From Patescibacteria group bacterium (lineage in GTDB: Bacteria; Patescibacteria; Microgenomatia; Levybacterales; UBA12049): a stretch of 5,048 nt of DNA. A program made the position numbers and the translations under genes. The notes under the pieces are model-generated. The model was not told the DNA's origin. It searched no databases and saw nothing but the letters and a program-made list of their open reading frames with translations. Of the stretch, positions 1-4,669 are shown piece after piece. The DNA lies in contig JAMCTK010000034.1 of NCBI GenBank assembly GCA_023381035.1, positions 1-5,048 of the forward strand, in the 5' to 3' direction. The first letter of the stretch is position 1, and every line of letters starts with the position of its first letter.

Positions 1-125
1 CTAATTGAAATAATCGTAAAAAGTGGAGTTGCCAACGTTAGCCAATGTTGTCTTTTAGCAACGAGAACTCTTTCATCCGGCAGGTTAAGTATTTTTTCGA
101 GAAAAACTTCTTTTTTTTGCACCAT
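1..125 (-). CDS. N-terminal fragment of a probable membrane-anchored PH-domain protein
   Basis: This gene reads leftward and runs off the window, so only the first 41 residues are visible, starting MVQKKEVFLEKILNL. It opens with a short charged helix. A segment LPDERVLVAKRQHWL follows, and then a hydrophobic stretch (ATPLFTIISI) that looks like the start of a membrane helix. The pattern of acidic residue, VLV, basic residues, HW and then a hydrophobic helix is the usual N-terminus of small bacterial membrane proteins carrying a bPH_2-type pleckstrin-homology domain. The PH domain itself would lie outside the window, so the family call is inference from this motif. The ATG at 125 is supported by a good SD (AAGGAGA, 129-135). 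The gene is divergent from the Crp/Fnr-like regulator, with 135 bases between the two starts. The function of such proteins is mostly unknown. Confidence 0.62.
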   Translation of the reverse strand, partial: MVQKKEVFLEKILNLPDERVLVAKRQHWLTLATPLFTIISI

Positions 126-128
126 AGT

Positions 129-135
129 TCTCCTT
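129..135 (-). promoter_or_regulatory. Shine-Dalgarno site of the leftward PH-domain-like gene
   Basis: Read on the minus strand this is AAGGAGA, ending three bases before the ATG at 123-125. It fixes the start codon of a gene too truncated to judge by length. It also contrasts with most rightward genes here, which have no SD. Confidence 0.65.
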
Positions 136-200
136 ATCACTAATAATTTCCTCGATATAAATATTAGACCATACAAACAAGCTAAAATCAGTCATTCTTC

Positions 201-219
201 TTACATTTTTTTTGTAATG
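201..219 (+). promoter_or_regulatory. Putative operator, copy 1 (TTACA-N7-TGTAATG)
   Basis: Five-base arms TTACA (201-205) and TGTAA (213-217) form an inverted repeat around a run of seven T, followed by TG. The same layout recurs at 928-946, with 16 of 19 positions identical. This copy lies just upstream of the -35 box of the regulator promoter, centred about 49 bases before the predicted transcription start, and inside the divergent intergenic region. It could therefore act on either gene. Binding by the Crp/Fnr-like protein encoded next door (autoregulation) is inference. Its half-site spacing is close to, but one base longer than, the N6 of classical Crp sites. Confidence 0.45.
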
Positions 220-239
220 CAGTTAACAGTTTATTACAA
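212..239 (+). repeat. Wider inverted repeat around the -35 box of the regulator promoter
   Basis: TTGTAAT (212-218) is mirrored exactly by ATTACAA (233-239), with 14 bases between them. The left arm is shared with operator copy 1, so three TTACA/TGTAA half-sites are strung over 39 bases (201-205, 213-217, 234-238). The -35 box (223-228) lies between the second and third. A protein bound to the second and third half-sites would cover the -35 region, which suits repression. The arms are AT-rich, so chance is not excluded. Confidence 0.35.
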
Positions 240-251
240 CTTTTTGATAAT
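223..251 (+). promoter_or_regulatory. Sigma70-type promoter of the Crp/Fnr-like regulator
   Basis: TTAACA (223-228, five of six matches to TTGACA) and GATAAT (246-251, five of six matches to TATAAT) are separated by exactly 17 bases. Transcription would start near 258, only about three bases before the ATG at 261. Together with the absence of any SD, this predicts a leaderless or nearly leaderless mRNA. Confidence 0.6.
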
Positions 252-260
252 TTAAAATAA

Positions 261-914
261 ATGATAGCGAATAATCATTTTAAGAATCTTGACTCTTTCT
301 TTAATCAATTTAAGCCCATAATTTATGGCAAAAAACAATTCATTATTAGGGCTGAAGATATTCCGCAGGGAGTGTTTTTTTTAAAAAAAGGATTTGTCCG
401 TCAATATTTAATCTCTCAAGATGGGCACGAGCTAACAACTTCAATTTATAAACCTTATGATATTTTTCCTCTTGAATGGGTTTTAAATAATAAAGTTTCT
501 AAATATCATTTTGAAACAATGACTGAAGTTACAGTTTTTAAGGCGTCAAAAGAATATTTTTTAGATTTAATTAAATTTAATCCCGAAATCTTTTTTAAGT
601 TAATAACCAGATTAATAAATAGGATTGATGTTTTTTCAGAAAGAATGGAATATCTTGCTTTTGGGCAAGCACAGCAAAGAATCGCAGCCTTGCTTCTAGT
701 TTTTTCGCAACGTTTTGGCAGAAGGACGCAGAGAGGAATCTTGATAGAGCTTCCTTTAACCCATAAAGACATTGCCTCTTTCTTGGGTTTATCAAGAGAA
801 ACAGTAAGCATAGAAATGAAAAAACTCGAAAAAAAAGAAGTTTTTCTACATAAACTTCACAAGATTACAATAAAGAACATTAATCTTCTAAAAAAAGAAG
901 CAGTTTTGGCTTGA
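261..914 (+). CDS. Crp/Fnr-family transcriptional regulator
   Basis: A 217-residue DNA-binding regulator of normal family length. Residues about 20-95 form the cyclic-nucleotide-binding-type beta barrel, with the family signature of a glycine before the barrel turn (FFLKKGFVRQYLIS, 39-52). A long dimerisation helix follows at about 105-145. A C-terminal winged helix-turn-helix spans about 165-205, with LTHKDIASFLGLSRETVSIEMKKL and recognition helix SRETVSIEMKK at 178-188. The cAMP phosphate-binding cassette (Gly-Glu ... Arg-Ser/Thr-Ala) is not visible; the matching stretch is PYDIFPLEWVLNN. There is no cysteine anywhere, which rules out an Fnr-type iron-sulfur cluster, so the signal is unknown. 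A stop codon (258-260) abuts the ATG, so this start is forced despite the lack of an SD. Its own promoter and possible operators lie directly upstream. The likely targets are itself and the next gene, by inference from a shared operator-like element. Confidence 0.9.
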   Translation: MIANNHFKNLDSFFNQFKPIIYGKKQFIIRAEDIPQGVFFLKKGFVRQYLISQDGHELTTSIYKPYDIFPLEWVLNNKVSKYHFETMTEVTVFKASKEYFLDLIKFNPEIFFKLITRLINRIDVFSERMEYLAFGQAQQRIAALLLVFSQRFGRRTQRGILIELPLTHKDIASFLGLSRETVSIEMKKLEKKEVFLHKLHKITIKNINLLKKEAVLA

Positions 915-926
915 TCCCAGGAAAGG

Positions 927-955
927 TTTACAAATTTGTTGTAATGGGGTATAAC
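927..955 (+). promoter_or_regulatory. Sigma70-type promoter of the 67-residue membrane protein gene
   Basis: TTTACA (927-932, five of six) and TATAAC (950-955, five of six) have a 17-base spacer. Transcription would start near 962, giving a leader of about 15 bases with no recognisable SD before the ATG at 977. The spacer contains operator-like copy 2, so a bound protein would block RNA polymerase. Confidence 0.55.
928..946 (+). promoter_or_regulatory. Putative operator, copy 2 (TTACA-N7-TGTAATG)
   Basis: TTACA (928-932) and TGTAA (940-944) frame seven bases and are followed by TG, matching copy 1 at 201-219 in 16 of 19 positions. The arms here extend to six bases (TTACAA/TTGTAA) around a five-base centre. 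The element overlaps the -35 box and fills most of the spacer of the promoter, a position typical of a repressor site. The intergenic location directly after the regulator gene makes that regulator the obvious candidate binder, by inference. Confidence 0.5.
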
Positions 956-976
956 ATATAGAGCGTTAACCCTACT

Positions 977-1180
977 ATGAAGAAAAAACTATCCATAAGA
1001 TCTGTAAAAGCAACCTTGTTTGGAACCTCTTTTTTGCTCATCTGCTATTTTGCCGTGGTTCTTATCTTTTATGGTCCAATGGTTTTAGTAACGCAATTTT
1101 TAACCTACTGGTATTTTCTTTTTATACTCGCAATTAGTTTTGGAATTCATCTTGGAAAAGAGCTTCATCCCTTACTTTAA
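977..1180 (+). CDS. Small two-helix membrane protein, function unknown
   Basis: A 67-residue protein. A basic N-terminus (MKKKLSIRSVK) is followed by two hydrophobic segments at about 12-31 and 40-59, joined by a short turn (FYGPM, 31-35). It ends in a short polar tail (GKELHPLL). The positive charge at the front suggests that both ends face the cytoplasm, with a hairpin in the inner membrane. It has one cysteine (23, inside the first helix) and no other motif that I can tie to a function. The aromatic YWYF and FGIHLG in helix 2 recall small two-helix hypothetical proteins of Patescibacteria, but that is memory only. It has its own promoter with an operator-like repeat, which makes it more likely to be a real, regulated gene. 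No SD is present. It lies 62 bases after the regulator and 18 bases before the next gene. Confidence 0.7.
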   Translation: MKKKLSIRSVKATLFGTSFLLICYFAVVLIFYGPMVLVTQFLTYWYFLFILAISFGIHLGKELHPLL

Positions 1181-1192
1181 ATGTGCTAGAAT
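1164..1192 (+). promoter_or_regulatory. Extended -10 promoter of the 524-residue membrane protein gene
   Basis: TGC directly precedes TAGAAT (1187-1192), a good extended -10 element. The -35 match is poor (TTCATC, 1164-1169, spacer 17), as is normal when an extended -10 is present. Seven bases after the -10 is position 1199, the A of the start codon, so the transcript should be truly leaderless. The -35 part lies inside the end of the preceding gene. Confidence 0.5.
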
Positions 1193-1198
1193 ACCATC

Positions 1199-2773
1199 AT
1201 GGACGGTAAACCCCTGTCACGCTACGCAGACCATTTAATTACAGCCTTTGAGCAAGAAGAGCCTCAATTAAGAGACCGTAAAATAAGTGTTAATCCTGTT
1301 GTTTCTCGTGTTGCTTCAATTTACGAAAAAGTAAGAAGCGCAATGGATTACAGAGACGAAGAAGTAATTCTTAGGGCAGCTATAGAAAGAATTCTCAAAA
1401 GAAGAATTCTTTTTGGCGGAGATCCCCATACAATGGCGGCGCCACTAGTCAGGGAGCTTGTTTGGGCAAGATATTTTCAAGATGAAAGCCTTTCGGAGTC
1501 TATTGTTGAAATAGTCGAACATAGAATTGCCCTTTATTTGAAGCTACGAGAAAAAGTATTGGAAAAACACAAAACCCTTAAAGTAAAAACAGTCGATGAA
1601 TGGATGTATCACCTGATGTCTTCAGATCTCCAAAACACGATTGGACCCAAAAGAAAAAAAGAAATTATGGCCAACTTCATGTTTAACATTATGAAAAAAA
1701 ACGTGAGCATCTTAGATTCAACAGAACAGAATAAAGATATTCAGGTCTTCATAGCTGTTAGAAAAAGTTACGCCAGAGATGATTTAGCTCTACTTAGATA
1801 CCATTTATATACTCAGATCCTAGGCAGATTAACTGCTGAAAATCTAGAACAAATGTCAGATGACTTTTTAAGAGCATATAAAGAAATTAATGATCAACTA
1901 AGTTTTCCCAGAAAAGAAAAAATTGTTAATTACGTAAAAGATAAAACAGTTGTTTTTTTTATTCTTGAAGATCTGTTAAATTTAGAAAAAACAAAAATAA
2001 GAGAACTTATTAAAGATGAACAAGAATTAAAAAGGGTAGTCTTTACAATCTGTGAAGCAAGATACAGTGGCATTTCTTCTAAAGTGAGAAGAGCCATCTT
2101 AAGAAGTGTAATATTCCTTTTATTTACAAAAGCTTTTTTTGCCATTGCAATTGAAGGATCATATGAAACTATGGTTTATGGAAAAATAATATGGACATCA
2201 ACAATAATTAACGTTGGCGTCCCGCCACTCTTGATGGCAATGGTTGGTTTTTTTATGAGACCTCCTGGTCAGGATAATTCAAGAAGAGTACTTGGGTATA
2301 TTGAATCAATTCTAACTGATCCCGATCCAGGATTTAACAGGTCCCTTTCTATTAAAATAGCGCCAGATAAAAAAGATCCAATTTTAAACTCATTCTTTTC
2401 GATTTTTTGGCTTCTAACATTCTTTTTCTTGTTTGGTTTAATTATTTACATTCTCAATCTTTTCCATTTCAATATTTTAAGCATGGGAATCTTTGTCTTC
2501 TTCTTGGCAATTGTTTCTTTTCTTTCCTATAGAATTAGTCAAACAGCGCATATGTATTCGATTGAGGAAAAGAAAAATCTTCTCATACCAATAACTGACT
2601 TTTTATTCTTACCTTTTGTTCGAGTAGGAAGGAAGTTAACGGATGGAATTGCTCAGATTAATGTTTTCCTATTCCTTTTTGATTTTCTAATTGAAGCTCC
2701 TTTTAAAGGACTTTTTGGGTTTTTTGAACAATGGTTCTTGTTTCTCCAATCAAAACGGGAAGAAATGGAATAA
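1199..2773 (+). CDS. Large polytopic membrane protein with a soluble helical N-terminal half, function unknown
   Basis: A 524-residue protein that I cannot assign to a named family. Residues 1-295 are charged and apparently all-helical, with no signal peptide, so this half is probably cytosolic. Membrane helices follow at about 300-319, 333-353, 397-419 and 426-446. Basic clusters before helix 1 (SSKVRRAILR), after helix 2 (MRPPGQDNSRR) and after helix 4 (EEKKN) agree with both termini being inside. Residues about 462-515 are rich in Phe and Leu and may be amphipathic or re-entrant helices. Likely conserved spots to search with are IEGSYE near 318, NVGVPPLLMAM at 338-348 and RPPGQDN at 354-360. 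No nucleotide-binding, peptidase or transporter signature is seen. The ATG at 1199 has no SD but sits exactly where a leaderless transcript would begin. It has its own promoter, so it is not clearly in an operon with trxA downstream. Confidence 0.85.
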   Translation: MDGKPLSRYADHLITAFEQEEPQLRDRKISVNPVVSRVASIYEKVRSAMDYRDEEVILRAAIERILKRRILFGGDPHTMAAPLVRELVWARYFQDESLSESIVEIVEHRIALYLKLREKVLEKHKTLKVKTVDEWMYHLMSSDLQNTIGPKRKKEIMANFMFNIMKKNVSILDSTEQNKDIQVFIAVRKSYARDDLALLRYHLYTQILGRLTAENLEQMSDDFLRAYKEINDQLSFPRKEKIVNYVKDKTVVFFILEDLLNLEKTKIRELIKDEQELKRVVFTICEARYSGISSKVRRAILRSVIFLLFTKAFFAIAIEGSYETMVYGKIIWTSTIINVGVPPLLMAMVGFFMRPPGQDNSRRVLGYIESILTDPDPGFNRSLSIKIAPDKKDPILNSFFSIFWLLTFFFLFGLIIYILNLFHFNILSMGIFVFFLAIVSFLSYRISQTAHMYSIEEKKNLLIPITDFLFLPFVRVGRKLTDGIAQINVFLFLFDFLIEAPFKGLFGFFEQWFLFLQSKREEME

Positions 2774-2787
2774 CTCATTTCTAGTCT

Positions 2788-2817
2788 TTGACAATCAAAA
2801 AGTAATTTTGATATTCT
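2788..2817 (+). promoter_or_regulatory. Promoter of trxA-trxB
   Basis: A perfect TTGACA -35 (2788-2793) is followed 18 bases later by TATTCT (2812-2817, four of six), which is preceded by TGA as an extended -10. The predicted start near 2824 gives a leader of about 76 bases before trxA. It begins only 14 bases after the stop of the preceding gene. Its spacer is filled by an exact inverted repeat, listed separately. Confidence 0.6.
2794..2812 (+). promoter_or_regulatory. Inverted repeat filling the trxA promoter spacer (putative operator)
   Basis: ATCAAAA (2794-2800) and TTTTGAT (2806-2812) are exact reverse complements around a five-base centre (AGTAA). The repeat begins on the base after the -35 hexamer and ends on the first base of the -10. 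A dimeric repressor there would exclude RNA polymerase. The half-site differs from the TTACA/TGTAA elements near the regulator gene, so a different regulator is likely. The arms contain ATCAA/TTGAT, the Fnr half-site letters, but in the opposite (everted) arrangement, so this is not an Fnr box. Confidence 0.45.
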
Positions 2818-2818
2818 A

Positions 2819-2885
2819 GGTAAGTAAATTACCCCGTTTACATATTTATGTCTTTATGTCCGCGGACAGGAGGGGAAAAGTTTCT
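2819..2885 (+). promoter_or_regulatory. Structured 5' leader of trxA
   Basis: Several small elements are packed between the promoter and the SD. GGTAA/TTACC form an inverted repeat (2819-2833) at the predicted transcription start. TTTATGTC occurs twice in tandem (2845-2852 and 2853-2860). A perfect 12-base palindrome, TGTCCGCGGACA, spans 2857-2868 and is unusually GC-rich for this DNA. A first purine-rich AGGAGGGG (2868-2875) follows it. The palindrome could be a protein-binding site or fold into a short hairpin with a four-base loop. No known riboswitch architecture is recognised. Confidence 0.4.
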
Positions 2886-2896
2886 GGAGGAGGTGA
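2886..2896 (+). promoter_or_regulatory. Very strong Shine-Dalgarno site of trxA
   Basis: GGAGGAGGTGA contains GGAGGTGA, a full eight-base complement of the usual 16S rRNA 3' end, and ends three bases before the ATG at 2900. The in-frame codon 2894-2896 is TGA, so no upstream start is possible. It is by far the strongest SD in the window and predicts high translation of thioredoxin. Confidence 0.85.
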
Positions 2897-2899
2897 ATT

Positions 2900-3223
2900 A
2901 TGTCAGATATTAAATTAACAGATCAGAATTTTGAAGAAGAGGTCATTAAGTCAGATATTCCTGTTTTAGTAGACTTTTGGGCAGAATGGTGCATGCCTTG
3001 TAAAATTGTTGGACCGGTAGTTGAAGAACTTGCTAAAGAATACTCCGGAAAAATAAAAGTGGGAAAGTTAAACGTAGACGAAAACCAGATTGCATCACAA
3101 TTTGGAATAATGAGTATTCCCAGTATTTATTTTTTTAAACAAGGAAAAGTTGTTAAGACAATGATTGGTGCACAGCCAAAAGATAGTTTTAAAAGTGCGA
3201 TAGATGAGGTGCTAAACAGCTAG
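2900..3223 (+). CDS. trxA: Thioredoxin
   Basis: A 107-residue single-domain thioredoxin of the usual length, with no signal peptide, so it is cytosolic. It reduces protein disulfides and is recharged by the reductase encoded next. The family marks are the buried Asp in VLVDFWAEW (Asp25), the active site Trp-Cys-Met-Pro-Cys-Lys at 30-35, the cis-proline in GIMSIPSIYFF (Pro74), and the FFKQGKVV strand-turn with a Gly-Ala close behind (90-91). The dipeptide between the cysteines is Met-Pro instead of the classical Gly-Pro, a change expected to shift redox potential or partner choice somewhat. A strong promoter, a structured leader and an excellent SD suggest abundant, regulated expression. It is the first gene of a two-gene operon, with trxB 12 bases downstream in the same frame. 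Confidence 0.97.
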   Translation: MSDIKLTDQNFEEEVIKSDIPVLVDFWAEWCMPCKIVGPVVEELAKEYSGKIKVGKLNVDENQIASQFGIMSIPSIYFFKQGKVVKTMIGAQPKDSFKSAIDEVLNS

Positions 3224-3229
3224 TTTAGC
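3211..3229 (+). promoter_or_regulatory. Hairpin over the trxA stop codon, before trxB
   Basis: GCTAAAC (3211-3217) and GTTTAGC (3223-3229) form a perfect seven-base stem with a five-base loop (AGCTA). The trxA stop TAG (3221-3223) lies across the loop and stem, and the hairpin ends six bases before the trxB ATG. There is no T-tract after it, so it is not an intrinsic terminator. Ribosomes finishing trxA would melt it, which suits translational coupling to trxB, a gene without an SD. That role is inference. Confidence 0.5.
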
Positions 3230-3235
3230 TATATT

Positions 3236-4171
3236 ATGTACGACGTGATTATCATAGGGGGAGGACCTGCAGGTCTCACCGCCGCAATCTATACAACCAG
3301 AGCTAATTTAAAAACGCTTGTCATAGCAGGTCTTAAGTGGGGTGGACAACTAATGCTTACGACTGAAGTAGAAAATTTTCCCGGATTTCCACAGGGAATA
3401 ATGGGACCTGATCTAATGATGAACATGCGAAAACAAGCAGAGAGGTTTGGTGCTGAGATTGTCGAGGCAGACTTTACAGAAGGAGATTTTTCTAAAAAAC
3501 CTTTTAGTTTAAAAGCTGACGGCAAAACATATGAGGCAAAATCGGTAATAATAGCAACGGGAGCAGATACCAAATGGCTAGGTGTACCGGGGGAAATGGA
3601 AAAAATCGGTCGTGGTGTCTCCACCTGTGCCCCTTGCGATGGACCATTTTTCAAAAACAAAAATATTATTGTTGTTGGTGGAGGGGATAGCGCAATGGAG
3701 GAAGCAGAGGTTTTAACCCGTTACGCAAATTTAGTTACTCTAATTCATCGGAGGGATAGTTTTCGGGCAAGTAAAATAATGCAGGATAAAGTTAAAAATA
3801 ACCCCAAGATCAAAATCGTCCTAGACACACAAGTGACTCAAATTTTAGGAGAGAACAACGTAACAGGAGTAGAGCTGACGAATACAAAAACATCAGAAAA
3901 AAAAGAGATGACAACAGATGGAGTCTTTATTGCTATTGGACATATTCCGAATACAGCCCTATTTAAAGGGATTGATTTAGACGATAAAGGTTATATTAAG
4001 GTTTATGAACATACCAAAACCAATATTGAGGGTGTTTTTGTCGCCGGAGATGTTCATGATACACACTACAAGCAAGCAATAACTGCTGCCGGTTTTGGCT
4101 GCATGGCAGCGCTAGAGACTGAGAAATGGTTGGCGGAAAGCGAAACTATTTCCCCGAAACTTCCATATTAA
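3236..4171 (+). CDS. trxB: Thioredoxin reductase (NADPH, FAD)
   Basis: A 311-residue low-molecular-weight thioredoxin reductase, a cytosolic flavoprotein that passes electrons from NADPH through FAD and a disulfide to thioredoxin. The FAD-binding motif GGGPAG is at 8-13 and the IIATGA motif at 105-110. The redox-active pair is Cys-Ala-Pro-Cys at 131-134, followed by Asp-Gly. The second dinucleotide fold is GGGDSAMEEA at 148-157. HRRDSFRAS at 171-179 supplies the arginines that normally mark preference for NADPH over NADH. The C-terminal FAD motif GVFVAGDV is at 266-273, then KQAITAAGFGC. CAPC replaces the E. coli CATC, a variant I know from other lineages. The first in-frame codon upstream that matters is the trxA stop, so ATG 3236 is the only sensible start. 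It has no SD and probably relies on coupling to trxA. Transport of electrons to other partners cannot be excluded. Confidence 0.97.
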   Translation: MYDVIIIGGGPAGLTAAIYTTRANLKTLVIAGLKWGGQLMLTTEVENFPGFPQGIMGPDLMMNMRKQAERFGAEIVEADFTEGDFSKKPFSLKADGKTYEAKSVIIATGADTKWLGVPGEMEKIGRGVSTCAPCDGPFFKNKNIIVVGGGDSAMEEAEVLTRYANLVTLIHRRDSFRASKIMQDKVKNNPKIKIVLDTQVTQILGENNVTGVELTNTKTSEKKEMTTDGVFIAIGHIPNTALFKGIDLDDKGYIKVYEHTKTNIEGVFVAGDVHDTHYKQAITAAGFGCMAALETEKWLAESETISPKLPY

Positions 4172-4200
4172 CCTAAATCATTTTTTTCCTAAAATGGTTA

Positions 4201-4229
4201 TTGAAAATCACTTTTCTGTTTGTTAGACT
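4201..4229 (+). promoter_or_regulatory. Promoter of the 142-residue unknown gene
   Basis: TTGAAA (4201-4206, five of six) is followed after 17 bases by TAGACT (4224-4229, four of six), with TGT directly before it as an extended -10. Transcription would start near 4236, five bases before ATG 4241. The spacer contains a small inverted repeat, GAAAA-TCAC-TTTTC (4203-4216). The alternative TTG start at 4220 would lie upstream of the RNA start, so this promoter argues for the ATG. Confidence 0.5.
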
Positions 4230-4240
4230 TTGCCTCTATT

Positions 4241-4669
4241 ATGTCGGAAAAAGAATTAAAAAATAATTTTCAAGACAAAAAAAACAGGCTTTCAAGAGTG
4301 GGTTGGGTGGAGATGCTTGATGGCAGAGAAGATGGAAGATTTGTTATTTCAGGAGAATTTAATATTAGGTATTCCAGCTTTTTGTTTGAAGGAGTAATTG
4401 CAGACATGGATCAATACGGCCATTTTTTAGTTTGGAACTCGGAGAAATATCTAAGCGAAACAAAAATTGACCAGCCTGAAATCATATCAAAAAGAGCTAT
4501 TGAATTGAGAAAAGAAGGATGGGAAGTGCGAAATGGCATAGTTAACCAAGACGGAGAAGAGGTACATTCCTTAGTTGCTATTAAGAAAAAAATAAGACAA
4601 TCTAGAAGGATTTATCCACCTACTCACGCTTGGGTAAAAGGCGTATATAAGACAATTGAGAGCTACTAA
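4241..4669 (+). CDS. Hypothetical protein of 142 residues
   Basis: I do not recognise this protein. It is soluble, charged and free of cysteine, with no signal peptide or membrane helix. After a basic N-terminal helix (MSEKELKNNFQDKKNRL) come apparent beta strands (GRFVISGEFNIRYSSFLFEGVIADM, in pieces about 32-56, and HFLVWN at 61-66). A helix at about 79-93 (EIISKRAIELRKEG) and two more strands (WEVRNGIV and EVHSLVAIKKKI) follow. The C-terminus is basic (KKKIRQSRRIYPP), which could bind nucleic acid or the ribosome, but that is a guess. ATG 4241 was preferred over a TTG at 4220 because the predicted transcript begins after the TTG. There is no SD. Its 3' end overlaps the convergent gene by four bases. 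Confidence 0.7.
   Translation: MSEKELKNNFQDKKNRLSRVGWVEMLDGREDGRFVISGEFNIRYSSFLFEGVIADMDQYGHFLVWNSEKYLSETKIDQPEIISKRAIELRKEGWEVRNGIVNQDGEEVHSLVAIKKKIRQSRRIYPPTHAWVKGVYKTIESY

Noticed and set aside
506..811. Minus-strand reading frames inside the regulator gene, and similar ones at 1930-2145 and 3289-3660
   Set aside because: They lie wholly within clearly coding genes on the other strand, have no SD or promoter, and their translations show no family features.
2794..2812. Fnr box in the trxA promoter
   Set aside because: The TTGAT and ATCAA half-sites are present but everted and nine bases apart, not TTGAT-N4-ATCAA.
2848..2913. A 21-codon reading frame in the trxA leader (ATG 2848, stop TAA 2911-2913) that overlaps the trxA start, as a possible leader peptide
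   Set aside because: It has no SD of its own and its sequence is forced by the SD and palindrome it reads through. A second ATG at 2856 gives an equally arbitrary 20-codon frame.
4169..4200. T-tract (4181-4187) after trxB as an intrinsic terminator
   Set aside because: The only pairing found is TAACC with GGTTA around a 22-base loop that contains the T-run itself. There is no GC-rich stem directly before the T-tract.
4220..4240. TTG at 4220 as the start of the 142-residue protein (giving 149 residues)
   Set aside because: It overlaps the predicted -10 region and lies before the predicted RNA start, and it has no SD. ATG 4241 fits better.
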